Shown here: positions 1-9,900 of the stretch, in pieces
Layout of the letters: the number at the start of each line of letters is the position of its first letter
How positions within the stretch are numbered: position 1 is the stretch's first letter
DNA from: Malachius bipustulatus
Taxonomy: Eukaryota > Arthropoda > Insecta > Coleoptera > Melyridae
Reading direction: 5' to 3'
Length of the DNA: 64,000 nt
Assembly (NCBI GenBank): GCA_910589415.1
Contig: OU342634.1
Location: forward strand, 14,443,144 to 14,507,143
The notes under the pieces: model-generated
Told to the model about the DNA's origin: nothing
Database searches by the model: none
The model's input: the letters and a program-made list of their open reading frames with translations, nothing else
Position numbers and translations under genes: made by a program

Positions 1-972
1 TGTCACTGTATAACATCTGATTCCAAATTATCAGGGCCGTGCCTCAGAAAAATTTCACATAAGCGCGGTAATTTATCGAGATCCATGTAGTTGTAAGGGG
101 TGTATATCCAAAACGGCAAATGGCAGAGAGCAAAATGGTTTCAAGTTTTGGACTCTCCATTCTCTACAGCATCGGATCCCTAATTTTCAGAGTGTTGCCT
201 CAGAAAAAATCACATTACCGGCAATTTACCGACATCTAGACAATACTTAGGAGCGTATTTCCGAAACGGTAAATTTCAGAGTCAACTCGTGTCAAGTTTC
301 GGGTTCTCTATTCTCTATAGCATCCGATTTCAAATTATCAGGGCCGTTACTTCAGAAAAAATTCACATACGCGGTAATTTATTACCGAGTTCTATATAGC
401 TCTAAGGGGTGTATATCCAAAACGGTAAATGGCAGAGCAAAATGGTTTCAAGTTTTGGATTCTCCATACTCGACAGCATCGAATTCCTAATTTTCAGACA
501 GTTGCGTCAGAAAAATCGGTGAATAGAAAATTGGAAAAAAAAGTGAAAATCGGTAATTTAACGAATTCTACAGAATTCTAAGAGGCGGAACCGCATCTAT
601 CTGCAAAAAGTAATTTTAAATAATGGTAATTTACCGAATTCCACATACTACTGCGAGCTTACCTCCAAAACGGTAAGTCGCAGAGAAAAATGGTTTCAAG
701 TGTTACGCTCTCCATACTTTATGGCATCTGCTTCCAAATATTTAAATGTTGCCTCAGAAAAAATCTCACATAAACGGTAATGTACCAAATTAAAACGGTA
801 AACCGAAGAGTAAAATGATTTCTTGTTTCGGGTTCCCTGTACTTTATAACACCTGATTCCAACTTTTCTGAGTCTACCAATTCTAAGAGTTGTATATCCA
901 AAAAATAATTTTCAAGAACGGTAATTTACCAAATTCTACACAGTTCTTAAGAGTATATCTCGAAAACGGTAA
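1..972. repeat. degenerate ~153-bp satellite array (about six units)
   Basis: Recurring blocks are a 'cggtaatttaccga' box, a 'gtatatccaaaacggtaaat' box, and a 'gagcaaaatggtttcaag' box followed by a 'cagcatc' box. The third box falls near 131, 283, 438, 686 and 811, giving spacings of about 152 and 155 and then irregular ones caused by deletions after 480. No coding frame runs across units. A related partial unit lies at 5606-5650, so the array once extended further. Confidence 0.85.
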
Positions 973-1465
973 TGTAACGATACGACCCCTGGTCCGTTCG
1001 TCTTTCGCGAAAAGCCACTGTGATCGTCTATTTACCTCTGGGTTTTCCCTAATAGGACCGCTGTGTTTTTCTTACTTTGTGTTTACGTAGTTACCCCTGC
1101 TCGTTGATTGAGGTATGCCAGGATTACTATGGCCGAAACGGATGCGCAAAAGAACCTACTATGACTCATTGTATCTCGGTTGATTGGGATTTCTTTCGGA
1201 AAAGCGGGGAAATTAACTGAGACTTGTTGTTAACTGTTGGCTTCCTGTCAGATGTCTAAAAGCGAGTGCTGAGCGAGAGAATTCGTTTGCAAGAGCGTAA
1301 AATGGTGAAGGGCGAGAGGGGCTGGTATTTTGCATAGAGAGTACAAAACAATGGAGAGCGAATGATGAATCCCTTTCATGCATTTTTCAAACTCCAATCC
1401 ATTTCGGATTCCACTCTTTTGCACACCTGTGCTTTCTAATTATTTCACTTGTTTTTGTTTCGTTT

Positions 1466-1640
1466 ACAAACTACCCGGTATATTGCGGGAATGTCTGTTT
1501 GATTACCTATTCAATGTTTTTCTTTGCCTAATTTCCTTTTTCTAGTTTCTTTGATTTCATTTCAAGCAACTGCTTGAATTAATTAAAGGAGACAACCACT
1601 TTGGTTACAGACTACCCGGTATATTGCGGGAATGTCTGTC
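1466..1640. repeat. 31-bp direct repeat 'actacccggtatattgcggg...', two copies
   Basis: A near-identical stretch beginning 'actacccggtatattgcggg' and running on to 'aatgtctgt' occurs around 1471 and again around 1613, about 141 bp apart. The sequence between is unrelated and AT-rich. No function is apparent. Confidence 0.7.
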
Positions 1641-2116
1641 TGTTACCTAGTTAATTTCTCGTACGAATTTATCATGTATTATTTCACCGATTACAATTAT
1701 TTATGTGTAGACCTCGTACCTATGGCAAAGCCGGGAGGATCGCCCTGTATGGCCAGCGAAGTCGCCCGTTGTGTCGAACTGTGTTGATTCTCGCGCCTAG
1801 ATGGACCGGCGGCAAGTTCGGTTGCCGAGCTACCTTTCGTGTTTGGATACGGGGATTCGGACCGCTTAAGATAGTCTTGCCTTGCGAGGCTCATTCGAGT
1901 GCGGGGTCGCCACTTCTCCTGAATTTTGATTTCGTATCTCTTATAAAATCGTTCCTTCCGATTCTCTTTTATTTAATGATTTTATTTTCACAGTTGATTT
2001 ACCTTGCAGAGTGAATTATTATTTCACCTCCGTTTGATTTAATTCATAACCTGGGTGATACTGTATTTAGTTATCACTTTGTATACCTTATTGTTATTTG
2101 TCTTGTTCTACCTTTT

Positions 2117-2839
2117 ATTGCACCCGTCATGAAATCGTCACTGACAGTCAGGCAGCTCTACGAGCACTGGACTCGGTGACGATACAATCAAATACAGTGA
2201 AGAGCTGTATTAACTCTCTAGCAAAGCTGGCAGAGAAAAACAACAAAATAAACCTGAGGTGGACAAAAGGACACCAGAACAACAAAGGTAACGAAAAAGC
2301 GGATCTTCTTGCAAAAAAGGGATCCAAACTACCCTTAATAGGGCCAGAACCAACTTGCTGCATAGCCTACAGCGAAGTCAGAAGGGAAATAAAAGACCTC
2401 CTGAAGAATAAACATAACTCCCATTGGAATGAAATAGATGGACTGAGACATTCGAAGATATTTATCAGAGAACTATCAGAGAATAAAACCAATGAATTAA
2501 AAAAGCTGAGTAAACACCAGCTGAGATGGGCAATTGGACTTCTAACAGGACACTGCCCACTAATGAAACACCTCTCAATAATAGGGGTGAAAAATAACCC
2601 AGATTGCAGGAGATGCGGGGAGGGGGAGGAAACCCCATACCACCTGATCTGTGAGTGCCCGGCACTAGAGGGAACTAGACTTCTAATATTTGGGACCGAA
2701 ATGGCGGAACCAAAAGAAATAGAACAAGCACCCATTGGACTCGTTCTGAAATACTTTCGGGAGACGGGACTGATGAGCTAATCATCCAAAGGGGTACAAT
2801 AAGCGCAAGCTTCAGTACAAGGGCTTTGAACCTACCCTA

Positions 2840-2886
<47 letters not shown>

Positions 2887-2897
2887 TTGCACCCGTC
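2117..2897 (+). mobile_element. 5'-truncated I-like non-LTR retrotransposon with (TAA)n tail and TSD
   Basis: The element body is 2129-2885. It is flanked by a perfect 12-bp direct duplication, ATTGCACCCGTC, at 2117-2128 and 2886-2897. The 3' end is an (AAT)n/(TAA)n run of about 45 bp starting at 2841. A TAA-repeat tail is the hallmark of I-clade elements. The copy is severely 5'-truncated and begins inside the RNase H domain. The target lies in an 88-bp tandem duplication, the second unit of which is visible near 2974. A second, diverged copy of the same family is on the minus strand at 34185-35666. Confidence 0.9.
2129..2781 (+). pseudogene. RNase H / C-terminal zinc-finger part of an I-like ORF2 (truncated)
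   Basis: The frame stays open from the truncation point at 2129 to the stop at 2779-2781. The upstream ATG at 2098 is in flanking DNA and is not a real start. The first residues give the DSQAAL motif of RNase H (the third catalytic Asp). About 45 residues on comes WTKGHQNNKGNEKAD, which holds the last catalytic Asp. The first Asp and the Glu of the domain are missing because of truncation. A CCHC-type finger, CRRCGEGEETPYHLICECP, follows near residue 170, as is usual at the C-terminus of I/R1-type ORF2 proteins. The frame has no internal stops, so this copy is fairly young, but it cannot be functional without endonuclease and reverse transcriptase. Confidence 0.88.
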
Positions 2898-3035
2898 GAT
2901 GCTGCCTCGTCAGGCGACCTTTATGTCACATATGTTACCTTGTCCTGAGGCATTTGTCACTGTTATACCTTTTATTGCACCTGTCGATGCTGCCCCGTAA
3001 GGCGACTTTTACGTCACATAATTATATTACCTTAC
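2886..3035. repeat. 88-bp tandem duplication (target of the I-like insertion)
   Basis: 'attgcaccYgtcgatgctgcc' followed by 'cgtMaggcgac' and 'tYacgtcacat' occurs at 2886 and again at 2974. The first unit is where the I-like element at 2129-2885 landed. Confidence 0.7.
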
Positions 3036-4415
3036 TCGTCATTCGAGTGCTTTTCAGATTGAAACCTTAATCAAACTGTATTATTGTAGATTTTCCTACA
3101 CACCTTAATTTATTACCCAGAGCATGTTGGCTCCGTTCTTTCTCTTGTTCCTCAACGTGATTATTAGCTGAACATACTACAGGCCACGACTCTTTTAACC
3201 ATTAATCTAGTTAATGATTGAAAATGCTGGACTTTTGTTTATCATTCGTGTTTAGGCTTGTTTACAGACAAATTACTTAATCTTTTGTATCGGTACCAAC
3301 CACCGGTCCGCCAGTAACACGAGTACGTCGACCTATCACCCCAAAGAGCGTAGATAGTATGATGAGAAACATAATAATAGCGTTTGTCACATGAGATTTA
3401 GGTGTGTATAAAATCTGGTTAGAAGAGGTTCGGAAAAACGACCTTATAATGATCAATTTGGTTTTTAATTTTAATTGGCTTTACCCACTCTCGAGGCCGT
3501 CTAATTTTGGTGATTTTGATTCTCTATTTTATTGCCCCGTGGCTTGCTACGATTTCCACTTTAAAGAGTCATGCTCTTTCTCCGGCTCCCCGAGGTCTCC
3601 ATCTGGACATCGAGATGAATGCCTCCCCCAACGTGTGGCAATCGAGTACCTATTATAAATCCTAATTGGGTGTTGTAATGGAACTGGTATATCCTAATAA
3701 TGTATGCAAGTAGCAGGTGCTACATCTGACAACGCTGCCTTGTTCTATATGGACTTGTTGTATATCGGAGGGTGCTCTTGCTTCATTCACGTTGATATAC
3801 AATGAGAGGAATTGCTAACTTTCACTTTCTTAAAGTCGTAGAATTTAAAGGGACATTTATTGCCTAATATTCGATTGATGCTCCATCTGCACTAAATAAA
3901 CTCGGATTCTTGGAAAAAGAGGATGACTGAATTATTTCTAATCATTGGCCGTTTTATTTAATCCCTGACTTGGGTTCATTTTCCTCCTAACTCTTTCTCG
4001 ATTTCCTATACGTGAATTTGTAATTATTTGTTGCAGTATGTCTATTTCCGGCCTAACTTGGGTTATTCCTACGTGCCGCTTTAATTATTATTCACAGGTT
4101 ATTTTATTCCTGACCTGGGTTCATTTTCTTCCTAGCTCTATCTCAATTTCCTATTTATAAATTATTTGTTGTTGAGGGATTGCTTGCTGCCGCGGACTCT
4201 TTATTGGTTAACGTGATTGAGTAGGTACCTATGTACTAGGTATTTGCTGCTGATGCCGCCTAATTCCTAGCTGATTATTTTACTTGATTTAAAATGGGAT
4301 CTGCGTTCGTGGATTTGGCGAATCTGTTTGATTATTTATTTATGTGGATTTTATTTCGAAGAGAGATCTTCCCTAACTATTTTCTCATTGGGTTTTCCTG
4401 GGTTTAGGAGGGAAA

Positions 4416-4760
4416 TTCAGCCGGAGTTCACACAGGCGTCGTCTCTGGCTGAATTATCGGGTTAGAATTGTGATTAGAAGTTTGTTCGGGTGCTATAATG
4501 GAAATTCTCAGGTAGATGATGGAAAACTCAGCCGGAGTTCACATAACGTCGTCTCTGGCTGAATTATCGGGTAAAGAAGTGTGATTTAGAAGTTTGTTCG
4601 GGTGCAATTCGACCCTAACTCAATTGGCAATGGAAATTCTCAGGTTGATGAAAGAAAACTCAGCCGGAGTTCACACAAGCGTCGTCTCTGGCTGAATTTT
4701 AGGTTAAAGAAGGAGTTGTAGACCGGAGTTCACACAATCGTCATCTCTGGCCAACAATTA
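4416..4760. repeat. tandem hairpin repeat, four units of ~60-130 bp
   Basis: The box 'cagccggagttcacac' recurs at about 4418, 4529 and 4661, with a variant at 4721. In the first three units it is followed 20-25 bases later by 'gtctctggctgaatt', so ATTCAGCC...GGCTGAAT can pair into an 8-bp stem with a ~24-nt loop. The fourth unit has changed both sides ('gaccgg'/'ctggcc'), which would partly keep pairing. The spacer between hairpins is also repeated ('gaagtttgttcgggtgc', 'ggaaattctcagg'). Confidence 0.75.
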
Positions 4761-5605
4761 AAGGGTTAAGGAGTCAGATGCGACCTGCTTGGAAGCTGAT
4801 CTTCATCTGCCTTGAGCTGCGGTAGGACGTCTGCTTTTATAGAAGCAGTCGTCCGCTTTCTAAACACGACACGTAACAATGCAACTTCTTGGCACTGCCT
4901 CATACCGTGATTTTATGTGTTTTATTCCTTATCATATCTCACTTGTCTTGAAACTTGGCAAGTTGACCTCGCGGCTACCTTACTGAATTGTCCTAAACCT
5001 GAACTACCTAAATTTTCCTTTAAATCGGTCAACGCGTTCTGTACCTTTCCATTGTGTCTAGCTATTATAATTACACCGGCTTAACTTTCATTTTGCATTT
5101 TCACTTGTTTGTTGTTCCAGGATTATGATGAACTTTCGGCTGTTGCCATTTATTTATTCGCTTTATCGATTGGTGTAATTTTCCTTCTCGTGGGTGTAAT
5201 ACCTATCGACTTACTATTGTCTTTGCATGGAGTTATTGTCTAATTTATGATTCCACAAAAATCTTCCACCCGGCGGTCTGTTTCTAGGTCAGCTCATCCT
5301 TTCGTCACGCGGGTCGAGAGTGTCTTTTATAAAGGCATCTGGCAATATTTAGTTACCCTTGCGGTGGCCGCTCTCTTGCTGTTCCGTGTTTGATGTGACC
5401 AGCTAAAGCGATTCTATTTTTCTGCATATTTAATGAGATGACGGGAATCGTTTACTTGATGTAACGGCGGGTGGCTGCGTTTCAATTACCTTTAGGTATT
5501 TACGTAACTATTCTTGCACTATTTGCTTTTTCGATTTGGGCTGATTTAACGAGGGAGGTGGAAATAATTTCCTTATCATCCTACCTAGGTGCGATCCATT
5601 CAGTA

Positions 5606-5655
5606 AATCGCAGAGCAAAATGGTTTCAAGTCTTACGCTGTCCAATTATGATCGT
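5606..5655 (+). repeat. isolated unit fragment of the 1-972 satellite
   Basis: The stretch from 5606 matches the satellite block at 671-715 ('cgcagagMaaaatggtttcaag' then 'ttacgctStcca'). It lies 4.6 kb from the array end and marks its likely other side. Confidence 0.75.
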
Positions 5656-5719
5656 GACTTATAAAAATTTTGACGTTAATAGCAAAGGTTTCCAGCTTAT
5701 GAATAAAAATAAGTGAACT

Positions 5720-7990
5720 AGTTTGAAGGGGCCACTCGGGAAAATGTTTAACAACGGGGAATAAAATTTCATTAGTAACATATCATTGAGGACGCCTCGT
5801 TAATCCCGTACGTGAGCCCACATGAGTCGTTCTGCTACCCGCCAGAGCTGGATCTTCCAATAATGACGACGAAGGAGATTTGGATGGAAGGGGATTCTTG
5901 TCAGGCAAATTGAATGCGAGGAAGGACTTCTCGGTTGAACTCACATTGTTTTTTAAACCGAATACAATCCGATCAAGGAAATAATTTATTCAACTTAATC
6001 GACGATCGATTTCTTAAATTCAGCATACAGCGTTTTCGATTTCCATCTATTTTATAGTGTATAGGTAGGTAGGTGGGAAATCAAAATAAACAGCATATCA
6101 ACCAATTTAACTTTTCGCAATTTCTGATAAAGGAAACTATGAATATTTATCGAAGTTTATAATAAAGTCAGTATACATGAGGTGTTAAAAATTCGTATTT
6201 GATAGAGCGAGGAAATTACAGTCACACTTTACATCGCCTTTTTTGCTTCATATTTTCCGCACTCTAGTTTTGATGGGTAATTTGAAATTAAATTCACAAG
6301 TGCACATCAAATTTACAGCAGTCATTAAACTTGATAACGGTCGTATGGTCAAATAAAATTCCCGTCCAATAAAAAGGCGAACATGATGTAGGTACCTAAA
6401 CAATTCAACCGTTCCGAATTTACGTAAATTTAACATCTCAACAAGGTGTTATTGGAATATAAAATATAAAATAATATTAAACGACATGAATCTTTGCATT
6501 GAAGTAAGTTCGATTCAAAATCAACCGTATCAACATCTTATGATGTGGCTTCCTGTTTTCTTTGGAGAGGAGAGCGTTCCGTACTTTCAGCCGCAATTTA
6601 CATTCACTAATTAATCTTGTTACCCAGCATTGGTTCAACCGAAGGCTAGTAAATAGTGATAAAACCTTTCATATTTATTTTATCCTTAATGAATATATCT
6701 TCAACTGAGACTCGGATGAGTAGAAAATCTGATACTGATCGTCTATGAGTATACTTAATACTTTTATACTATTTAATACTTAATACATTTATACTATGAG
6801 ATACTTAACTCCGTTAACAAAAACCTACGATGAAAAGCAAAAAAAGTGCATGATTTCTATGGGCAAAAAAATACAAAAGCAATTCAGTAAAATATGTTAA
6901 ATTTAACTCGTGGAAATTAAAAAAAATACTCTAAAACGTTCATAGAGCGCAAGAAATCCAAGCAAACGTTTGACGAGGAAGGAAGTGTACAGAATCTTCA
7001 AGTTACATAACCCGAATGTAAAATAAAATAATCTTTTGTTAACACGTAAGAAGTCTTAAAATTCTGTTGCACAGGCGGATCAGCGCAGTAAATAATATAG
7101 TTTAAACGTATGTAAAAATATGAGAGCGGGAGTGTTGCTCTACCTACTTCTCCAGCTTACCAGATCAAACCTACGGAGCAGAAAATCCCCAGAATATCCT
7201 TTCCCCGGATAAACATGCACCATCTGTACAATATGAAAGATATACTTATGTATCAAAAATGCTTCAATAAATGTTCGGTCATTCCGGTATAGCCAAGGGT
7301 GGTTGACGACCAAACATAACCGACCTAATTGAGGATAAATTAAATAATCAATTACTTCAACCCTCGACGATTATTATTGCTGGGGAATGAAGACTCATCC
7401 TGTTATTACAGGTATCTACGAGTACAGTTAAGATAAACCGTTCCAGTTATTTACCTTTCACTTGTTTAGGTTGCTTAGGGTGTGCACATACCAAAATTCC
7501 TGACGTCATGACGGCGAGCCAGGGGGGGGATCAGGAAGGTAAGGTTCCAATTTTCGGGTTTTTCCGGTTACTCTAATAATAAAAACAGCTCATAAAATTA
7601 TCAAAAACTGTAGGTTTTTTCGAATTATTAACCGTTTTTTAGCTACATGCTCTTTCTCTGGACAAAATACCGAAGGATCATCATTTCCCATGGCATTTCC
7701 CATGAACACGAGTTTGGCTGTTTTTGTCAGGGTTTATTCTCAGTGTTGAGCCATCACAGGTCATCGGCTTCTTGAGCGAACATCAGCCAAGTGAAGACTG
7801 CATGTGTATGTGAGAAGATGGTTATAAAAAGAGACACATTTAAAAGCTCTTTTAATTGTCTATACCAGCAGAAAAGCGAGAACAGATCATGTCTCCGCGT
7901 CTATGGTTTAGCGGTCCATTTTCTGGAAGTAGAACGAAGATGGAGTGAAGGTTGCCTTTGAATGTTCTACTTGAACATAAGATCTCTAAG
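5720..7990. other. AT-rich non-coding stretch
   Basis: Frames are closed throughout, apart from short chance ORFs. The only visible structure is a 'taggtaggtaggtggg' microsatellite near 6063 and a G-run near 7524. No gene, RNA or element was recognised. Confidence 0.5.
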
Positions 7991-8034
7991 ATACAAAGTC
8001 ATCGAGCTCGAAGCTCTTTTGTCAGATAAGTCTT

Positions 8035-8250
8035 TTGACGCTGTTTTCCGTAACGAACACTGACTCTTTTAAGACGAGTTGGATCAAAGCCATACGCTTG
8101 AGCGAAGTGGATTTAAAATGGAAGGAAGAAGTTAAATTTCTAGGAGTAACACTGGACAAAAAACTACTATGGAACCAGCACCTGGACAAAACAGTAAGTA
8201 AGGCCACTACCGTTCTCATGGTGTGCAGGAGAATGGCTAGCAGAACGTAA
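8035..8250 (+). pseudogene. RT thumb fragment, family D
   Basis: The peptide includes KFLGVTLDKKLLWNQHLDK followed by KATTVLMVCRRMA. This is the conserved 'vKYLGv.LD.kL.W..H' block after the YADD box of Jockey/R1/I-type reverse transcriptases. The frame ends in a stop just after the block, where about 40-60 residues of the usual connection are missing before the next fragment. Confidence 0.8.
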
Positions 8251-8279
8251 GGCTATAACACACACGTTCAACCGCTGCG

Positions 8280-8537
8280 TTGGAAGTAATTCTGGATCTG
8301 ACACCACTATATCTGGTGATAGAAAGAAGAGCTGGAGAAGCTCTACTTAGGATGTCAAGAGTAGGAATCAAGAGTGTACGGCGAGCCACTGAGGATCGAT
8401 CCTTGTGTGACTGTGAGGGGCTCTTGACACTACCAAAAGACAGAACTGTCAAGAAATTGGAATTACACGCAATAGAAGTATGTGCCCAAATAAACCTCGA
8501 CAGAAACTACAAAAACAAAGAAATAGAGAAATATTGA
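8280..8537 (+). pseudogene. RT-RNase H connection fragment, family D
   Basis: It begins MEVILDLTPLYLVIERRAG, the conserved 'tAamEviL.l.PL...i...A' motif that follows the RT thumb. It runs on about 85 codons to a stop just before the RNase H 'TDSQ' motif, which is in another frame. This is a frameshifted continuation of the same gene. Confidence 0.75.
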
Positions 8538-9187
8538 CGGATAGTCAAGCAGCCATAAAAACGCTGAGCTCTCCAATCATCAGCTCCAATATGGCTTGGG
8601 TGCCTAGGAAAACTTAACAAATTAGGCAAGAAAAATAAAATTCACCTCAAGTGGATACCGGGCCATTCCGGAATCGAGGGAAACGAACGTGCCCACTCAT
8701 TGGCAAGAAAAAGAGGCATCGACACCCTTCATAGGACCAGAACCATTCTGTGGCTTCGCAGATACTTTCTTCAAGGCAGACTCCAAAAGGAAGAAGAAAA
8801 ACTGACAGAAACCCATTGGAGGAACCTCTCAGGGTTGAGACAAGCCAAAGAACTTCTAGGGAATTTTAACCGAGAGAGGTCGAAGATACTTCTTCAACCT
8901 CAGCAAGGAACGTTTCAGAACACTGATGGGATTCCTAACGGGACATTGTAAGCTTTTGCTTGTAAGCACACCTGAGGAAGTTACGCATAGAAGAGAACGG
9001 CGTCTGCAGATTCTGCGGGAAAGAAGACGAGACACCACGTCACCTACTACTCAACTGCGATGGGTTAGAACTCAAAAGAAGTAATGTTCTGGGCCACCAC
9101 CAGATAGAGGCAGGGAACTTACCCGACCTTGATCCTCTCAAAATCCTGAAGTTTCTCAAGGAAACGGACGTGGAGAGGGTGCTTCAC
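8534..9187 (+). pseudogene. RNase H and C-terminal CCHC finger, family D (frameshifted)
   Basis: Reading across two frame changes gives TDSQAAIKTL (about 8538), then WIPGHSGIEGNERAHSLARK (about 8652-8711), where the usual final catalytic Asp position has become His. A helical segment follows, matching that of the 46.8-kb copy (GLRQAKELLGNFNRE). The finger CRFCGKEDETPRHLLLNC is at about 9006-9060 and the C-terminal tail ends at 9187. The protein is degraded and certainly inactive. Confidence 0.8.
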
Positions 9188-9290
9188 TAAAGGGATTCCA
9201 CACCAGGCGAAGCACAATAGAGGGGATACAATGGATCTTTTAGGTCGCAGTAACTTGATCACCCTCAATATACAAATACAAATACAATAC

Positions 9291-9900
9291 AAGATGAGTT
9301 GGATATGCTGAAGATTCTGGACTATGTAGCAGCTTCTGTGTCATGTAGAAAAACGTACGGAGGAGGTGGATCGGCCATTATGACTGCTCCTAGTCTAGAA
9401 CGTAGAGTCCTGGATTTTCTGAGTTGTTTTAGTATATAGGAGTCTGTGAGATGTGCGGTGTTTATGTGAAACTGGATAAGACATATTTTATTTCAGTATG
9501 CAGGCCACCTGATAGCCGTTTTGATACTTTTTTGACCATGTTGGGAGATGCCTTGTCCCGAATTGACCCTAAGGAAAGGGTATGTCTAGCTGGTGACTTA
9601 CAAAGTTCACTACGATACGGGTGAGGATACATGATACATGCAGAGCACAATGTGACTCACTATACAAATTTTTAATTGTCCAACGAGAGGCGAGAACTGC
9701 CTTGATAATATATTTTTGAATTTTAAATGCAGGGACGGTTGATGTGGGTGTCATCTGGTGTTGGTGCTGACTTTGAACTGTTCAGCGAGCGGCGCGCCTG
9801 AAGGGGTGTTTGTGAAAGTCTGTCGACCCATTACTGAGTCAGCTAAGATCAGATTCCATTCCTTATTAGGTGGATCTATATATACAGGTCGTTGACGTCT
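9291..9900 (+). pseudogene. AP-endonuclease fragment of a Jockey/CR1-like non-LTR element (family E)
   Basis: The frame starting at 9452 reads ISVCRPPDSRFDTFLTMLG and ends ...VCLAGDL. This is the 'vYRPPd..f..fl..l........v.iaGDfN' motif of APE-type endonucleases, with the Asn lost. Further on, in another frame, comes PTRGENCLDNIFLNF, the 'TR....lDhIftN' motif. A stretch like the endonuclease-RT junction (RPITESAKIRF) follows near 9825. Several frameshifts and stops make it a pseudogene. It may be the same lineage as the RT debris at 47.2 kb and 57.4 kb. Confidence 0.78.

Larger units (their letters stand above)
973..5605. other. 4.6-kb non-satellite block that appears to interrupt the satellite
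   Basis: The satellite unit stops after 'gaaaacggtaa' near 972 and the next part of the unit resumes at 5606 with 'agtaaatcgcagagcaaaat'. The block is less AT-rich than its surroundings. It holds a 31-bp duplicated motif, an 88-bp tandem duplication, an I-like retrotransposon and the 4416-4760 hairpin repeats. No gag/pol coding and no terminal repeats of the block itself were recognised. The 103-codon open frame at 1703-2014 resembles no family I know. The block could be an old non-autonomous LTR element or a rearranged segment. Confidence 0.45.
8000..9292 (+). mobile_element. 3' part of an RNase H-bearing non-LTR retrotransposon (family D), decayed
   Basis: The copy spans the RT thumb, connection, RNase H and terminal zinc finger, and ends in an (ATACAA)n-like tail at about 9268-9290. 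Reading frame changes, stops and at least one internal deletion (near 8250-8280) break it. A second fragment of the same family is at 46780-47165. The 5' boundary near 8000 is approximate. Element E endonuclease sequence follows directly at 9291. Confidence 0.8.

Noticed and set aside
1703..2014. 103-codon plus-strand frame as a gene
   Set aside because: No motif, hydrophobic low-complexity end, and it lies in a block of unknown repeat origin.
2771..2790. CTGATGAG at the end of the I-like ORF (and its copy near 34262)
   Set aside because: No GAAA after a stem follows; it is simply the codons before the stop.
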